A stretch of DNA of 64,000 bases from a virus: positions 1 to 64,000 of the IMG/VR virus record IMGVR_UViG_3300042691_040495; one strand, 5' to 3'. Shown in pieces: positions 26,160 to 34,701 of this stretch; the first letter of the stretch is position 1; the number at the start of each line of letters is the position of its first letter. The position numbers and the translations under genes were made by a program. Under the pieces are notes generated by a model, which ran no database searches, was not told where the DNA came from, and saw only the letters and a list, made by a program, of their open reading frames with translations.

Positions 26160-26675
26160 ATGCCAATTCCATCAAAACACGAAAACGAAGATAAACAGAA
26201 ATTCATTGCTCGTTGTATGGGTGATGAAGTTATGAAAAAAGACTATCCTGACACCAAACAAAGGGTTGCTATCTGTTTGGGTCAAACTAAGAAAAAATCA
26301 GAGTCATCCATATTAGAAGAAGTTACTGATAACTTATTAGCTTCTAATTGCGATTGGGATGATGAATGGGATGAATTTGTATGGGAAATTGAAGCAGATT
26401 TGATATATGACGAAGAAGATAAACTAATTGCTGCCGAAAAAAACGGTAGAAAAGTAACATTAAATAAACCTTTTAGAACTCCGGATGGACCAAAAAAATT
26501 TAGCGTATATGTAAAAAATGACAAAGGTAACGTTGTCAAAGTTAATTTTGGTGATCCAAACATGAAAATAAAAAAGAATATTCCAGAAAGACGCAGGAGC
26601 TTCAGAGCAAGACATAACTGTGACAATCCCGGCCCCAAGTGGAAAGCAAGATACTGGTCTTGTAAAGCTTGGTAA
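26160..26675 (+). CDS. Conserved phage protein, two short domains, unknown
   Basis: 171 aa with AGGAGA before the ATG. Residues 1-40 carry the pattern FIARCMGDEVMKKDYPD plus QRVAICL seen in diverse phage proteins. Residues 75-171 are a second conserved block, KFSVYVKNDKGNVVKVNFG, then RRRSFRARHNC and KARYWSCKAW, basic and with paired Cys. Both modules are familiar from phage virion or prohead-associated proteins, but I know no proven function. Confidence 0.65.
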   Translation: MPIPSKHENEDKQKFIARCMGDEVMKKDYPDTKQRVAICLGQTKKKSESSILEEVTDNLLASNCDWDDEWDEFVWEIEADLIYDEEDKLIAAEKNGRKVTLNKPFRTPDGPKKFSVYVKNDKGNVVKVNFGDPNMKIKKNIPERRRSFRARHNCDNPGPKWKARYWSCKAW

Positions 26676-26696
26676 TTATCTTAAAAGGAAAATTAT

Positions 26697-27299
26697 ATGC
26701 AATCAATAGAAGAACTAATTAAAGCACAAGAAATAACAACAGCCCAAGCAACTGAAACCACAGACCAAGCCGATCAAGTCAGTATATCAGAGCAAAAAGA
26801 AGCAGAACCAGCAAAGTCACAAGAAGTTACGGGGTACACAACAGAGACGGTTATTGAACTTTTAAAAAAATCACTCAATATACACTGGCAACAAACAACG
26901 TCACTTTCTGCACAAGCAATGCATCTGGAGCGTTGGGGATATGCAAAACTATCTGAGGTTTTAAGAAAAGATGCAGAAGAAGAACATCAACATGCTATTA
27001 TTAATTTAAAAAGATTAGAATTTTTTGATGCGGACTATCAACCATTAACAGTTAGTCCACCATCTTGGAAGCGTCACGATATGGTTGCTATGATCCAATA
27101 TAATCTTGCATCAGTCAAAGAGGCATCTTCTGCTGAAAGGGCAACAATTGTTGCTGCGAGAGCGGTTGGCGATGAAATTACTGCCAATATGATGATTCCA
27201 TTACTACAGGGTAGTGAAGATGGTATAGAGCTATATGAAGGTTATTTGAAACTTATTGAACAAATGGGTCTTGACAATTTCTTAAGCATCCAAGTGTGA
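26697..27299 (+). CDS. Ferritin-like diiron protein (bacterioferritin-type)
   Basis: 200 aa with AAAAGGAAAA upstream. After a 45-residue Gln/Thr/Glu-rich tail, residues 48-200 form a four-helix bundle. Helix A has HLERWG-type Glu, helix B has KDAEEEHQHAIINL (the ExxH iron-ligand motif), and later come AARAVGDEITANMM and EDGIELYEGYLKLIEQ. These are ligands and spacing of ferritin-like/bacterioferritin proteins. Iron storage, peroxide detoxification or a structural use of the fold are all possible; the long N-terminal tail is unusual. Confidence 0.75.
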   Translation: MQSIEELIKAQEITTAQATETTDQADQVSISEQKEAEPAKSQEVTGYTTETVIELLKKSLNIHWQQTTSLSAQAMHLERWGYAKLSEVLRKDAEEEHQHAIINLKRLEFFDADYQPLTVSPPSWKRHDMVAMIQYNLASVKEASSAERATIVAARAVGDEITANMMIPLLQGSEDGIELYEGYLKLIEQMGLDNFLSIQV

Positions 27300-27303
27300 A
27301 AAG

Positions 27304-27972
27304 ATGACTAAGAATAGACTATTATTTGAAGTTAATTCTCTAATAGGATCTACTAATATAGATAATATCAAATATACCAATGAATCAGTAACTGATCAGC
27401 CAGTATCATCTATTATTAATTTTGATTATAAATCTATTCTTAATCAACCGCCACAGAATAGTAGTTCTTCTACATTGCAAGAATTAATCTACATATCAAA
27501 AATTACTAATAATAGAAATAATGATGATATAGAACTTGTTCATAAAATAGATAAAAATGCAGCATCCTTAGTTATGGATTTTTGCAAAAATCAGAATATT
27601 ATTTTTCCTAAAAAACATTTTGATCATCTATATAGTATAATTAAACCAGTTATACTTAATACGAAATACTATTTTAATAGAGCAAGACCTTATCAATTAG
27701 CCAAATTCTATGGTATAGATATTAATGTTATTCAGACAGACACACACCAAACTCCGTCCTACCCATCAGGGCATACGGTGTATGCTAGATTAGCAGCAAA
27801 TCTTGTTTTAAGGTCTAATCCACAATTCAAATATGAATTGGATCAAATTGTTAACAAGAGTGGTTATGCTAGAGTTTTACAGGGTGTTCATTATCCTTCG
27901 GACAACAAAGCATCTATATTATTCACAAACTATATCTTTGATAAATTAAATACTAAAATAAAGGGTTTATAA
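27304..27972 (+). CDS. PAP2-family acid phosphatase
   Basis: 222 aa. All three PAP2 motifs are present: KYYFNRARP (KxxxxxxRP), YPSGHTVYARLA (PSGH) and YARVLQGVHYPSD (RxxxGxHxxxD). No transmembrane segments, so a soluble non-specific or phosphoester phosphatase rather than a membrane lipid phosphatase. A role in dephosphorylating sugar or lipid phosphates for the glycan locus is conceivable. Confidence 0.88.
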   Translation: MTKNRLLFEVNSLIGSTNIDNIKYTNESVTDQPVSSIINFDYKSILNQPPQNSSSSTLQELIYISKITNNRNNDDIELVHKIDKNAASLVMDFCKNQNIIFPKKHFDHLYSIIKPVILNTKYYFNRARPYQLAKFYGIDINVIQTDTHQTPSYPSGHTVYARLAANLVLRSNPQFKYELDQIVNKSGYARVLQGVHYPSDNKASILFTNYIFDKLNTKIKGL

Positions 27973-27973
27973 A

Positions 27974-28891
27974 ATGGACAGAATTTATGATCTATTAAAT
28001 AATGTAGAAAAATCTCTAAAACAACAGTCAGAAAGTACGATTTTGCCAGTTCCCGTCACTACTGTTGAACCATCTATTGATCCAAATACTAAACCAGGAC
28101 TTAAACCTGAATTAATAGATCAAAAAACTAATGATGATTCATTAAATTCTCAAAAACAAAAAATAGATCTCTTAAAAACAAAAAATCCTAATCAACAAAT
28201 TTCCAGACCAAATGGTGATAGCGCCATTGCTATGTCTAAGTTACGATCAGGAGATAAAGTTAAAAATACTAATACCGCATGTATGCATTATGGTAGCGAA
28301 GGTATAGTTCAAGATGTAGAAGAATTACCAGAACATATTGGTTATATTGTTGGATACAAAACTACTAATGCTGGTCAATCATGGACTGTTGATCAATATC
28401 TAAGAAAAACAGAAGATCAATTAACTTTGGTTGACTCTTTTGATGACTATGGGTTAGCAGATATTACTAGACCACCAACATCCATAATGGATTACGATAT
28501 TGAAGAAGCAGACGAAGAAAATGAAACTCCAGAAACAGAAATGACAGAATACAAAAATGATTTCTTTGAGATGAGTGTGGGTTCACTAAGAGCTATAGCA
28601 GCACATGCACAAAAAATTCTAGAGTCATTAGACAACCCCTCAGTTAAAGAAAACTTGACAGAAAGCTGGCTACAGGGTAAAATCGCCATAACTGAGGACT
28701 ACATGAGAACAATTCACGATTTCATCATGTTTGTCACTGAGGCTGCCGATACTATATCTGCTGCTGATAGACCCGGACTTTGGGAAAATATACGAAAGAA
28801 AAAAGAAAAGGAAGGCAAAAATTATAAGCCAGCCAAACCAGGAGATAAAGATAGACCTGATCCGGAACAATGGAAAAAGCTTACTAAGTAA
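27974..28891 (+). CDS. Conserved phage protein, probably structural-associated
   Basis: 305 aa. Residues 1-80 are low-complexity; residues 90-150 carry GDKVKNTNTACMHYGSEGIV, a small barrel module repeated in many phage proteins. Residues 200-245 are helical, with LTESWLQGKIAITEDYMRTI split from its neighbours. The C-terminus GLWENIRKKKEKEGKNY then PAKPGDKDRP is a tail seen on diverse phage and giant-virus proteins. Function unproven. Confidence 0.65.
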   Translation: MDRIYDLLNNVEKSLKQQSESTILPVPVTTVEPSIDPNTKPGLKPELIDQKTNDDSLNSQKQKIDLLKTKNPNQQISRPNGDSAIAMSKLRSGDKVKNTNTACMHYGSEGIVQDVEELPEHIGYIVGYKTTNAGQSWTVDQYLRKTEDQLTLVDSFDDYGLADITRPPTSIMDYDIEEADEENETPETEMTEYKNDFFEMSVGSLRAIAAHAQKILESLDNPSVKENLTESWLQGKIAITEDYMRTIHDFIMFVTEAADTISAADRPGLWENIRKKKEKEGKNYKPAKPGDKDRPDPEQWKKLTK

Positions 28892-28932
28892 AGTAAGTCT
28901 TAAAAGAAATTACTAATAAAGGATATTGATTT

Positions 28933-29529
28933 ATGGAAAGACAGTACGATAGTTTAGATACGTATATTAATTTAGCAAAAAAGACCATATCAAAATTTTG
29001 TCCTAAATTTTATAATGGACTTTCAGCAGAAATGTTAAAAAATAATGATGCGATATCGGATGTTGCAACAGCTATTATGTATGCTGATTGGAGATTTGAT
29101 CCGTCAAGAAAAGGAAAGAGCGGTCAAAATAAAACGCTTTACTCGTATCGTAATCAGTGTGCTATATGGGCAATTAAAACTTATGTTACCAATAAGTATA
29201 AGAAAAATTCTGATACTGTTAGTCTAGATTTTAATGTTAAAGAATCAGATCTCTCTATGCATTCAACATTACCGGACCACAGCATATCCGAACCAATTGA
29301 TATTTTGATTGAAAAAGAAGAAACAGCAAATCTAAAAGAAGGCATTAATGATTTACTAACAAATAGTAATCTGTCTGATAAACAACGAGAACAGATCAGA
29401 ATGTACTATCTTGAAAATCATACCCTATCATATATTGGTAAAAAATTTGGTGTCTCTAGAGAAGCAGTAAGACAGAATATTAAAAGAGCAATGGATATTA
29501 TTAGATCATATGATAACTGCCAAGTTTAA
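28933..29529 (+). CDS. Phage RNA polymerase sigma factor
   Basis: 198 aa. Region 2 is visible at residues 40-85 (DVATAIMYADWRFDPSR, YSYRNQCAIWAIKTYV, i.e. the core-binding and -10-reading helices), and region 4 at the C-terminus: KQREQIRMYYLENHTLSYIG then KKFGVSREAVRQNIKRAM, a classical helix-turn-helix. It lacks regions 1.1 and 3, as in sporulation and T4 gp55-like sigmas. It would redirect host RNA polymerase to phage promoters; the GGTGTATTA-like motif is the natural candidate site (inference). Gene end overlaps the next by 20 nt. Confidence 0.85.
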   Translation: MERQYDSLDTYINLAKKTISKFCPKFYNGLSAEMLKNNDAISDVATAIMYADWRFDPSRKGKSGQNKTLYSYRNQCAIWAIKTYVTNKYKKNSDTVSLDFNVKESDLSMHSTLPDHSISEPIDILIEKEETANLKEGINDLLTNSNLSDKQREQIRMYYLENHTLSYIGKKFGVSREAVRQNIKRAMDIIRSYDNCQV

Positions 29530-29857
29530 TTTAATTTCTCCAGTACTAGACGCATCATGTAATAGATATAAGATACTATCGCTTAATACTATAGACTTAG
29601 AACTACCTTCTATTTTTATCGAGGATAATCTAGACATTGACTCGTGTCTTAGTCATATTATTAACAGACATACCGACGGTCACGATATGCATCATAATTT
29701 TAAACTAACTGATGTGGTATTATCTGATATTCTAGAAATTTACTATATTGTTTTTATTACATATGAAACTACTATAAAAGACGCTCATTTAATAGATATA
29801 GAACCAATACTAAATAAGTTACCAAATAATGCTAAAAAAATTCTTTCATTACTTTAA
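29510..29857 (+). CDS. Hypothetical protein
   Basis: 115 aa, mixed alpha/beta with a HINRHTDGHDMHHNF-like His-rich stretch in the middle (residues 50-64). No family recognised. Overlaps the sigma gene upstream and the next gene downstream (29 nt), so probably co-translated with them. Confidence 0.55.
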   Translation: MITAKFNLISPVLDASCNRYKILSLNTIDLELPSIFIEDNLDIDSCLSHIINRHTDGHDMHHNFKLTDVVLSDILEIYYIVFITYETTIKDAHLIDIEPILNKLPNNAKKILSLL

Positions 29858-30212
29858 AAGTTTAATATCTAAAAAAAAGACCGAGGAAAATCTTGGTATA
29901 GTTGTTTCGTTAACAAGTGATTTAAAAATTGATATTGCATTAAAATATCCAAAACTGGATAATTATGATATTAATATAATACCATCTATAGCTGAAAAAT
30001 ATGCTGAATTATTGATCTATATAAATAGCAATGTTTTAAAACATAAACTTCTGGAGACTATTGATGAAAAATCATATCGTTCTAGTGATATGAAAGAAAA
30101 GCTGTTTTTTGATAATGTATTATCTTTTCATGATATCATTAAAAAAGAAATTAAAAAGAATAGCAATACTGGCCCATTAATTAGTCCAATGTCTGTTTTC
30201 AATGCAAGGTGA
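29829..30212 (+). CDS. Hypothetical protein
   Basis: 127 aa, basic N-terminus (MLKKFFHYFKSLISKKK) and helical body; no motif recognised. Last gene before the 86-nt intergenic region with a hairpin and a variant promoter motif. Confidence 0.55.
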   Translation: MLKKFFHYFKSLISKKKTEENLGIVVSLTSDLKIDIALKYPKLDNYDINIIPSIAEKYAELLIYINSNVLKHKLLETIDEKSYRSSDMKEKLFFDNVLSFHDIIKKEIKKNSNTGPLISPMSVFNAR

Positions 30213-30235
30213 TGTTGGAATCCCTGCATTTTCTA
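30201..30235 (+). terminator. Possible weak terminator
   Basis: AATGCA (30201-30206) pairs with TGCATT (30225-30230), with a GG/CC pair further in and one mismatch, followed by TTCT. It spans the preceding stop codon. The stem is short and the U tract poor, so it may not terminate efficiently. Confidence 0.3.
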
Positions 30236-30245
30236 TTACTATAAA

Positions 30246-30260
30246 GGGGTATTATAGTTA
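30246..30260 (+). promoter_or_regulatory. Variant of the candidate phage promoter motif
   Basis: GGGGTATTATAGTTA in the gap before the gene at 30299; differs from GGTGTATTAT by one base. 53 nt before the ATG, a spacing similar to other copies. Confidence 0.3.
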
Positions 30261-30298
30261 TAGATCACAAATTATCCTATTTTATAGAGATACTTATA

Positions 30299-30739
30299 AT
30301 GGATAAAAATAAATTAATTATATGGCAAAAATGGGCCGATCCATTTGGTCAAGAAGATAGTGACGATACATTTGATCCGTATACCGGAGAGTATTATGAT
30401 ACTGAAGATGAAGATGAAGAAGATAATGAACAAAAAAAACAACAAGAGAATTTAATTAAACAACAACAAAAGGCGATCAGAGTAATAGCAACACCAATGG
30501 GTATTATTCCCATGAATGATAATACTGCTAGTGGTAAACTATTTAATTTTTGGATCGGACACACTAACTTTGATATATCTAAAAAAATTGCTGAAATTAT
30601 AGAAAGAACAGATGGAGTAGAAACATTAGATATTTTTACAAGATATAGATTTAGAGTATCAATCGGAAAAGCTTTTGATGATTCAGAAACAATGAGAACA
30701 ATAAATAAAAAAGTATATAGAGAGCTAAACGATGGCTAG
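30299..30739 (+). CDS. Conserved phage protein, unknown
   Basis: 146 aa. WQKWADPFGQ at the N-terminus, a very acidic stretch with a Gln-rich tail (residues 18-62), then a compact alpha/beta domain with KLFNFWIGHTNFDIS and TRYRFRVSIGKAF. Common as an unknown in large phages. Overlaps the ClpP-like gene by 8 nt, so it may assist that protease. Confidence 0.6.
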   Translation: MDKNKLIIWQKWADPFGQEDSDDTFDPYTGEYYDTEDEDEEDNEQKKQQENLIKQQQKAIRVIATPMGIIPMNDNTASGKLFNFWIGHTNFDISKKIAEIIERTDGVETLDIFTRYRFRVSIGKAFDDSETMRTINKKVYRELNDG

Positions 30740-31394
30740 AACTAACACTAGTGATACAGAATTACAATCTCTTCATTCGTATAATATTGATATAAAAAAT
30801 AGAGAAATCTTTTTACACTCACATTTTGGATATGATGAAGACGAGGCTGGTGTTGACTACAGATCGTCCGTAACATTTGAAAAAAACTTGAGATTTTTAA
30901 ATCAACAATCAAGTGAACCAATATTAGTACATATGCACCTTCCCGGAGGAGATTGGGAGGATTGTTTAAGTTTATGTGATACTATAAAATATAGTCGATC
31001 TAAAACAACAATCCTAGCATATGCGAAAGTTCAATCGGCTAGCAGTATTATATTTCAATCTGCTAATCTAAGAATATTAATGCCAAATGTTAATATGTTA
31101 ATACATTATGGCTCAATTAGTATTGATGATGAACACAAGGCCGCTATTAGTAGTTTACAATGGAGCGAACGAGAATCAGCAAAAATGTTAGATATATTTG
31201 TTGATAAATGGATGAGTAGTCCGATGGCAAAAGAAAAAAACTGGAAAAAGCCAATAGCTCGAAAACATATCCAAAGTCAGCTCGCGACAAAAAGTGATTG
31301 GATACTAACAGCAGACGAGGCGGTGTATTATGGTTTTGCAGATGGTATTTTGGGAGATAAGAAATATCCAACTATAGAATCATTAAAAAAGTAA
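30732..31394 (+). CDS. ClpP/SppA-like serine protease
   Basis: 220 aa, ClpP fold. VHMHLPGGDWEDCLSLCDTI is the substrate-binding strand and first helix; KVQSASSIIFQSA contains the nucleophile Ser (position of GxAxS in ClpP), MLIHYGSISI the catalytic His, and TADEAVYYGFADGI the C-terminal hallmark. The acid residue is less certain. In phages such proteins act as prohead proteases or as replacement ClpP; no capsid genes are nearby to decide. Confidence 0.8.
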   Translation: MARTNTSDTELQSLHSYNIDIKNREIFLHSHFGYDEDEAGVDYRSSVTFEKNLRFLNQQSSEPILVHMHLPGGDWEDCLSLCDTIKYSRSKTTILAYAKVQSASSIIFQSANLRILMPNVNMLIHYGSISIDDEHKAAISSLQWSERESAKMLDIFVDKWMSSPMAKEKNWKKPIARKHIQSQLATKSDWILTADEAVYYGFADGILGDKKYPTIESLKK

Positions 31395-31398
31395 CATT

Positions 31399-32058
31399 AT
31401 GCATCTAGAATACTCGTGTTATGATGTAACACTGAAAGACTCAGAAGTAATAGAAACTTTAAATAAAGTTATTAAATTTGAACCTAAAACAATCTCTATT
31501 CTGCCTCAACATGTTAAATTATGTAAAAATCTTTCAGATACTAATATTCCAATATCAACTCCGATAGATTTTCCTTTAGGCACAATAGATCTACAATCAA
31601 GACTTTCAATAGCGGAAATATGTATAAAAAATGGCGCATCTATATTGGATATTATGTGTCCATCATATTTTTTATCTAACAGGAAATATGATAAATTTAG
31701 AGAAGATATAAAGGCGATTCAAACACTGTCTATCGAGTCTAATACTGAAATTAGGTATATTCTAGAATATCGTCAATTTAGCTATGAACTTCTTTATAAA
31801 GTAGCTCAAATTTTATATGACTTTAATGTAAAAACAATATATCCTGCTAGCGGATATTTTATTGATGATATTTCAGATAACATACTAGCTGCTGCTTTAA
31901 TTAATAAAAAAGTGCCCAATATACACATTATTTGCAATGGTAATATATGGAATAATGATCATATTAAATTGGTCAAAAATAGTAAATTATACGGATTACG
32001 AGTTAACTCATTAAATGCTTTGCATTTGTTGTCAAAAGAAAACATAATAAAAAATTAA
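31399..32058 (+). CDS. DeoC-like aldolase fold, probably inactive
   Basis: 219 aa, the length of DeoC. Matching landmarks: IPISTPIDFPLGTIDLQSR (FPxG), GASILDIMCPS with the conserved Asp, and RYILEYRQF (KvIlE strand). The Schiff-base segment expected as KTSTG reads IYPASGY, and the second-Lys segment reads IICNGN, so both catalytic lysines appear lost. It may be a re-purposed TIM barrel. If active, it would cleave deoxyribose-5-phosphate by another mechanism. Confidence 0.55.
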   Translation: MHLEYSCYDVTLKDSEVIETLNKVIKFEPKTISILPQHVKLCKNLSDTNIPISTPIDFPLGTIDLQSRLSIAEICIKNGASILDIMCPSYFLSNRKYDKFREDIKAIQTLSIESNTEIRYILEYRQFSYELLYKVAQILYDFNVKTIYPASGYFIDDISDNILAAALINKKVPNIHIICNGNIWNNDHIKLVKNSKLYGLRVNSLNALHLLSKENIIKN

Positions 32059-32065
32059 CCTTTTA

Positions 32066-32076
32066 GGTGTATCATT
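32066..32076 (+). promoter_or_regulatory. Candidate phage promoter motif GGTGTATCATT
   Basis: Intergenic, 54 nt before the ATG at 32120, overlapping a small inverted repeat TATCA-N6-TGATA. Part of the recurrent plus-strand motif set. Confidence 0.5.
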
Positions 32077-32119
32077 ACAGTGATAGACCATAAAACAAAT
32101 ATTTTCATGGAGACTACAA

Positions 32120-32665
32120 ATGTCAACAGCTAATACATCAGGTTCAGATTATTCAACGCCTCCAAATTTAAAAGGTAGCGGTTCTGTCAATAATGGCGGA
32201 ACTTCAACAAGAGTTACATCAAATAGCTTACTAAGAAATGTAGCCGTAAGCAAAGACAGAACAGGGGTTTTTGCCTCCACAGTCATTGATGGAACTGATA
32301 CAGACAAGGCCATATCAGCGGGCGTAATCGCTCACAATCACGTCAAACCAATAGCAGCCAGAGTAACAACAGAAATTGCAGGTCAATCTAGTACAGTATT
32401 ATCAACAACTGCTGATGATCCAACACAATTAAGAAGCATTAATAAAAGAGAAAGTTATAAATCAGCAGGAACAGCAACTGCTATGAGAGCTGGTTATTTC
32501 AATCTTTATACAGGAAAGTTCTCACCAGCACCAACTCCAGTATCAGAAGCTCCAGGAACAGATACTGCTGCTACAGTTAGCAGGAGTGCCCCTGGAGATC
32601 TTGTTTTTAGAACGGGCGCAAAACTTCCTGTTCGCACTCAAGATTATAAAGCCAAAACTGGCTGA
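32120..32665 (+). CDS. Hypothetical Thr/Ser/Ala-rich protein, likely virion-associated
   Basis: 181 aa with GGAGA 8 nt upstream. Composition is Ser, Thr, Ala and Gly-rich, few aromatics, Pro-rich near residues 130-145, no membrane segment. It stands alone between the candidate promoter at 32066 and a strong terminator at 32695, implying high independent expression, as for an abundant structural or decoration protein (inference). Confidence 0.6.
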   Translation: MSTANTSGSDYSTPPNLKGSGSVNNGGTSTRVTSNSLLRNVAVSKDRTGVFASTVIDGTDTDKAISAGVIAHNHVKPIAARVTTEIAGQSSTVLSTTADDPTQLRSINKRESYKSAGTATAMRAGYFNLYTGKFSPAPTPVSEAPGTDTAATVSRSAPGDLVFRTGAKLPVRTQDYKAKTG

Positions 32666-32694
32666 TTATAATCTATCATTCTTGAAGCAAAATG

Positions 32695-32730
32695 AAGCCA
32701 GCAATTATATTGTTGGCTTTTTGCTTTTTA
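32695..32730 (+). terminator. Rho-independent terminator
   Basis: AAGCCAGCAA (32695-32704), loop TTATA, TTGTTGGCTT (32710-32719): 10-bp stem with one G-U pair, followed by TTTGCTTTTT. Closes the 32120 gene. Confidence 0.85.
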
Positions 32731-32771
32731 GTGTATCTAATTAATACCTCCACACATAAAGGGCATAAATT

Positions 32772-33092
32772 ATGAGTGAAACCATAATTCACTTTTGGGA
32801 AAATATAGCAACTACTAGTATTGGTATTATTGTTACCATGATAGGATTTTGGATAGCTATTGGTAAAAACATGGCAACAAAATCTGAAGTTGCAGAAATG
32901 ATAGAAACAAAATCTCCATATCTACATGATAGACAATTTATTATGGAAAGATTAGCAGTTAATAAAGAAACACAAGCAGCTTTAACAAATATGCTACAGC
33001 GCAATACTGAAGTTATGAACGAACTCAAAATTCAAATAGCAACACTTGGTAAAACATTAGAAGCACTAGAAGAAAGAATAGAAAGAAATTGA
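32772..33092 (+). CDS. Single-span membrane protein with coiled coil
   Basis: 106 aa. Residues 14-31 (TSIGIIVTMIGFWIAIGK) are one transmembrane helix; residues 40-106 are a long charged amphipathic helix ending in an Arg/Glu-rich coiled coil. The layout resembles i-spanin- or holin-like phage proteins, but lysis function is not shown. First gene after the terminator at 32695. Confidence 0.6.
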   Translation: MSETIIHFWENIATTSIGIIVTMIGFWIAIGKNMATKSEVAEMIETKSPYLHDRQFIMERLAVNKETQAALTNMLQRNTEVMNELKIQIATLGKTLEALEERIERN

Positions 33093-33099
33093 GGTAAGC

Positions 33100-33291
33100 A
33101 TGGCTACTGATATTGAATTAGCAAAATCTACTAATCCTATAAAAAATGGTACTAGTATTACTACTTGTTCATTTACTGGTAATTATAATACTATTAATAC
33201 ATATGTAAATAATAAACCAGTTATCGAAGATATAGAATATAAATATGATGAATTATTTGATGATATTACTTACTATGTATTAGGTAATTAA
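33100..33291 (+). CDS. Hypothetical 63-aa protein
   Basis: Asn/Thr-rich N-terminal half, acidic C-terminal half (EDIEYKYDELFDDITYYV). Stands directly before the LRR-like fibre gene and one base separates them. Perhaps a small virion or chaperone protein; no motif recognised. Confidence 0.5.
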   Translation: MATDIELAKSTNPIKNGTSITTCSFTGNYNTINTYVNNKPVIEDIEYKYDELFDDITYYVLGN

Positions 33292-33292
33292 T

Positions 33293-34507
33293 ATGTCTGA
33301 TACAGTTCAAACTCAAGCTGCTTATAGATTTCCAACTGTTGATGCTAGTGGAAGACTAAGTAATATCCAACTACCAGAGACTATAGAAGCTAGACTATGT
33401 GTACTCAGCGATATAGATTCTGTATTATCTCAACAAGTATTATATGCTGGAGAATTAGCAGCACCAACAGATAAACTCTATTTACGCAGAGGGGACGGAA
33501 TTACAGCAGGAGGAACAATACTAGCAAATGGAAATTGTTATATCGAAAATAGCGTGTTTTCTTCTCCAACAATTATTAGTTTTACATCTTTGTCTGGAAG
33601 TGGGATGGCCTCTTTTGCTCCAATTTCTATTATTCCGAGTCAAAATCTTTATTTTCAAGTACATAATAGTGGAGAATTATTTAAATATGATGGTTTATGG
33701 ACATCAACTCTCAATTTTACCGATAGTTCAAGTTCGGTAACTTCAATAACGGTAAATAGTGTTGTTGGAGCAGTTAGTATTAACTTTGGTAGTTATGCTA
33801 ATTTAACATCAACATCCTTTTCTGTTTTAAAAATTTGCGCCGGAGACTTCAGAATCAATGGAGCATCAACCAATCAAACAACCCTGGATTTACCTCAATT
33901 AGTAGTTATTGGAGGCAGCTTTAATCCGATAGGAAATAATATTACAACATTAAATATACCATTATTAAAAAGCATTGGATCATCTTTTAGTCCAACAGCT
34001 ATGACAAATCTTATAAATCTTAATATACCATCGCTAAGATATGTTATTGGTTCATTTAGTCCTGGTGGATCCATATCAAATAATATGAATAGTTTAGTAA
34101 CTATAAATGCACCTGTGTTAGAATATGCAGGATCTATAGTTCTTGGACTAATGTCTTCTTTAACAACAGTTAATCTTCCATCTTTGGTTACAGTGAATGG
34201 AGCTATAACGATTACCTCATCAGCCACAGGATCAAATCTTACTGATTTTACATTAGGATCAAACTTAAAATATATTGGAGGCAACATTACAATAACCGGA
34301 CAAAAATTAACATCATCATCAGTAGAAAATATATTAGTTAAACTAGCAGCGCTAGATGGTACCAATGGAACAACAACATACGGAACTGGTCGAACAATAA
34401 ATCTTAGCGGCGGAACCAGTTCCGGGATATCTGCTTTAACAACAAATGCAAGTAATGCTAGAACAACGTTATTAGCCAGAGGCGTAACAATAACCTTAAA
34501 TGCTTAA
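33293..34507 (+). CDS. LRR-like solenoid protein, probable fibre/adhesin
   Basis: 404 aa. Residues 1-110 resemble baseplate or fibre N-terminal regions (AGELAAPTDKLYLRRGDGIT). Residues 165-320 contain repeats of the form LxxxxxPxLxxIGGSFxP and xLxxLNIPSL, a leucine-rich-repeat solenoid as in receptor-L-like or BspA-type proteins. The C-terminus GTGRTINLSGGTSSG closes the fold. No enzyme motif. Receptor binding is likely from repeat type and neighbours, but not proven. Confidence 0.7.
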   Translation: MSDTVQTQAAYRFPTVDASGRLSNIQLPETIEARLCVLSDIDSVLSQQVLYAGELAAPTDKLYLRRGDGITAGGTILANGNCYIENSVFSSPTIISFTSLSGSGMASFAPISIIPSQNLYFQVHNSGELFKYDGLWTSTLNFTDSSSSVTSITVNSVVGAVSINFGSYANLTSTSFSVLKICAGDFRINGASTNQTTLDLPQLVVIGGSFNPIGNNITTLNIPLLKSIGSSFSPTAMTNLINLNIPSLRYVIGSFSPGGSISNNMNSLVTINAPVLEYAGSIVLGLMSSLTTVNLPSLVTVNGAITITSSATGSNLTDFTLGSNLKYIGGNITITGQKLTSSSVENILVKLAALDGTNGTTTYGTGRTINLSGGTSSGISALTTNASNARTTLLARGVTITLNA

Positions 34508-34515
34508 GAGAACAT

Positions 34516-34701
34516 ATGAATAATAGCGAATCACAAAATAGCTGGAGACTAATTTACACAAATAATACTGTTTTGGATTTATTTGAAAGCGAAGGAGTCA
34601 CTTCTACCATATACAATTTATTTGTAGCAGAAAATAAACAGGAATGTTTGGACCATATATCTTCTTTAAACTTATACTATAATAATGAAAATAATAGCTA
34701 A
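34516..34701 (+). CDS. Hypothetical 61-aa protein
   Basis: Starts MNNSESQNSWRLIYTNNTV; short alpha/beta protein between the LRR-like fibre and the BIG2-protease, overlapping the latter by 17 nt. A fibre-assembly or capping partner is conceivable; nothing in the sequence proves it. Confidence 0.5.
   Translation: MNNSESQNSWRLIYTNNTVLDLFESEGVTSTIYNLFVAENKQECLDHISSLNLYYNNENNS

Noticed and set aside
27777-27786. GGTGTATGCT in the PAP2 gene as a promoter
   Set aside because: Lies in the conserved PSGH region codons and no gene start follows within 150 nt.
31322-31331. GGTGTATTAT within the ClpP-like gene as a promoter for the DeoC-like gene
   Set aside because: It encodes the conserved AVYYGFAD motif of the protease, which explains the sequence.
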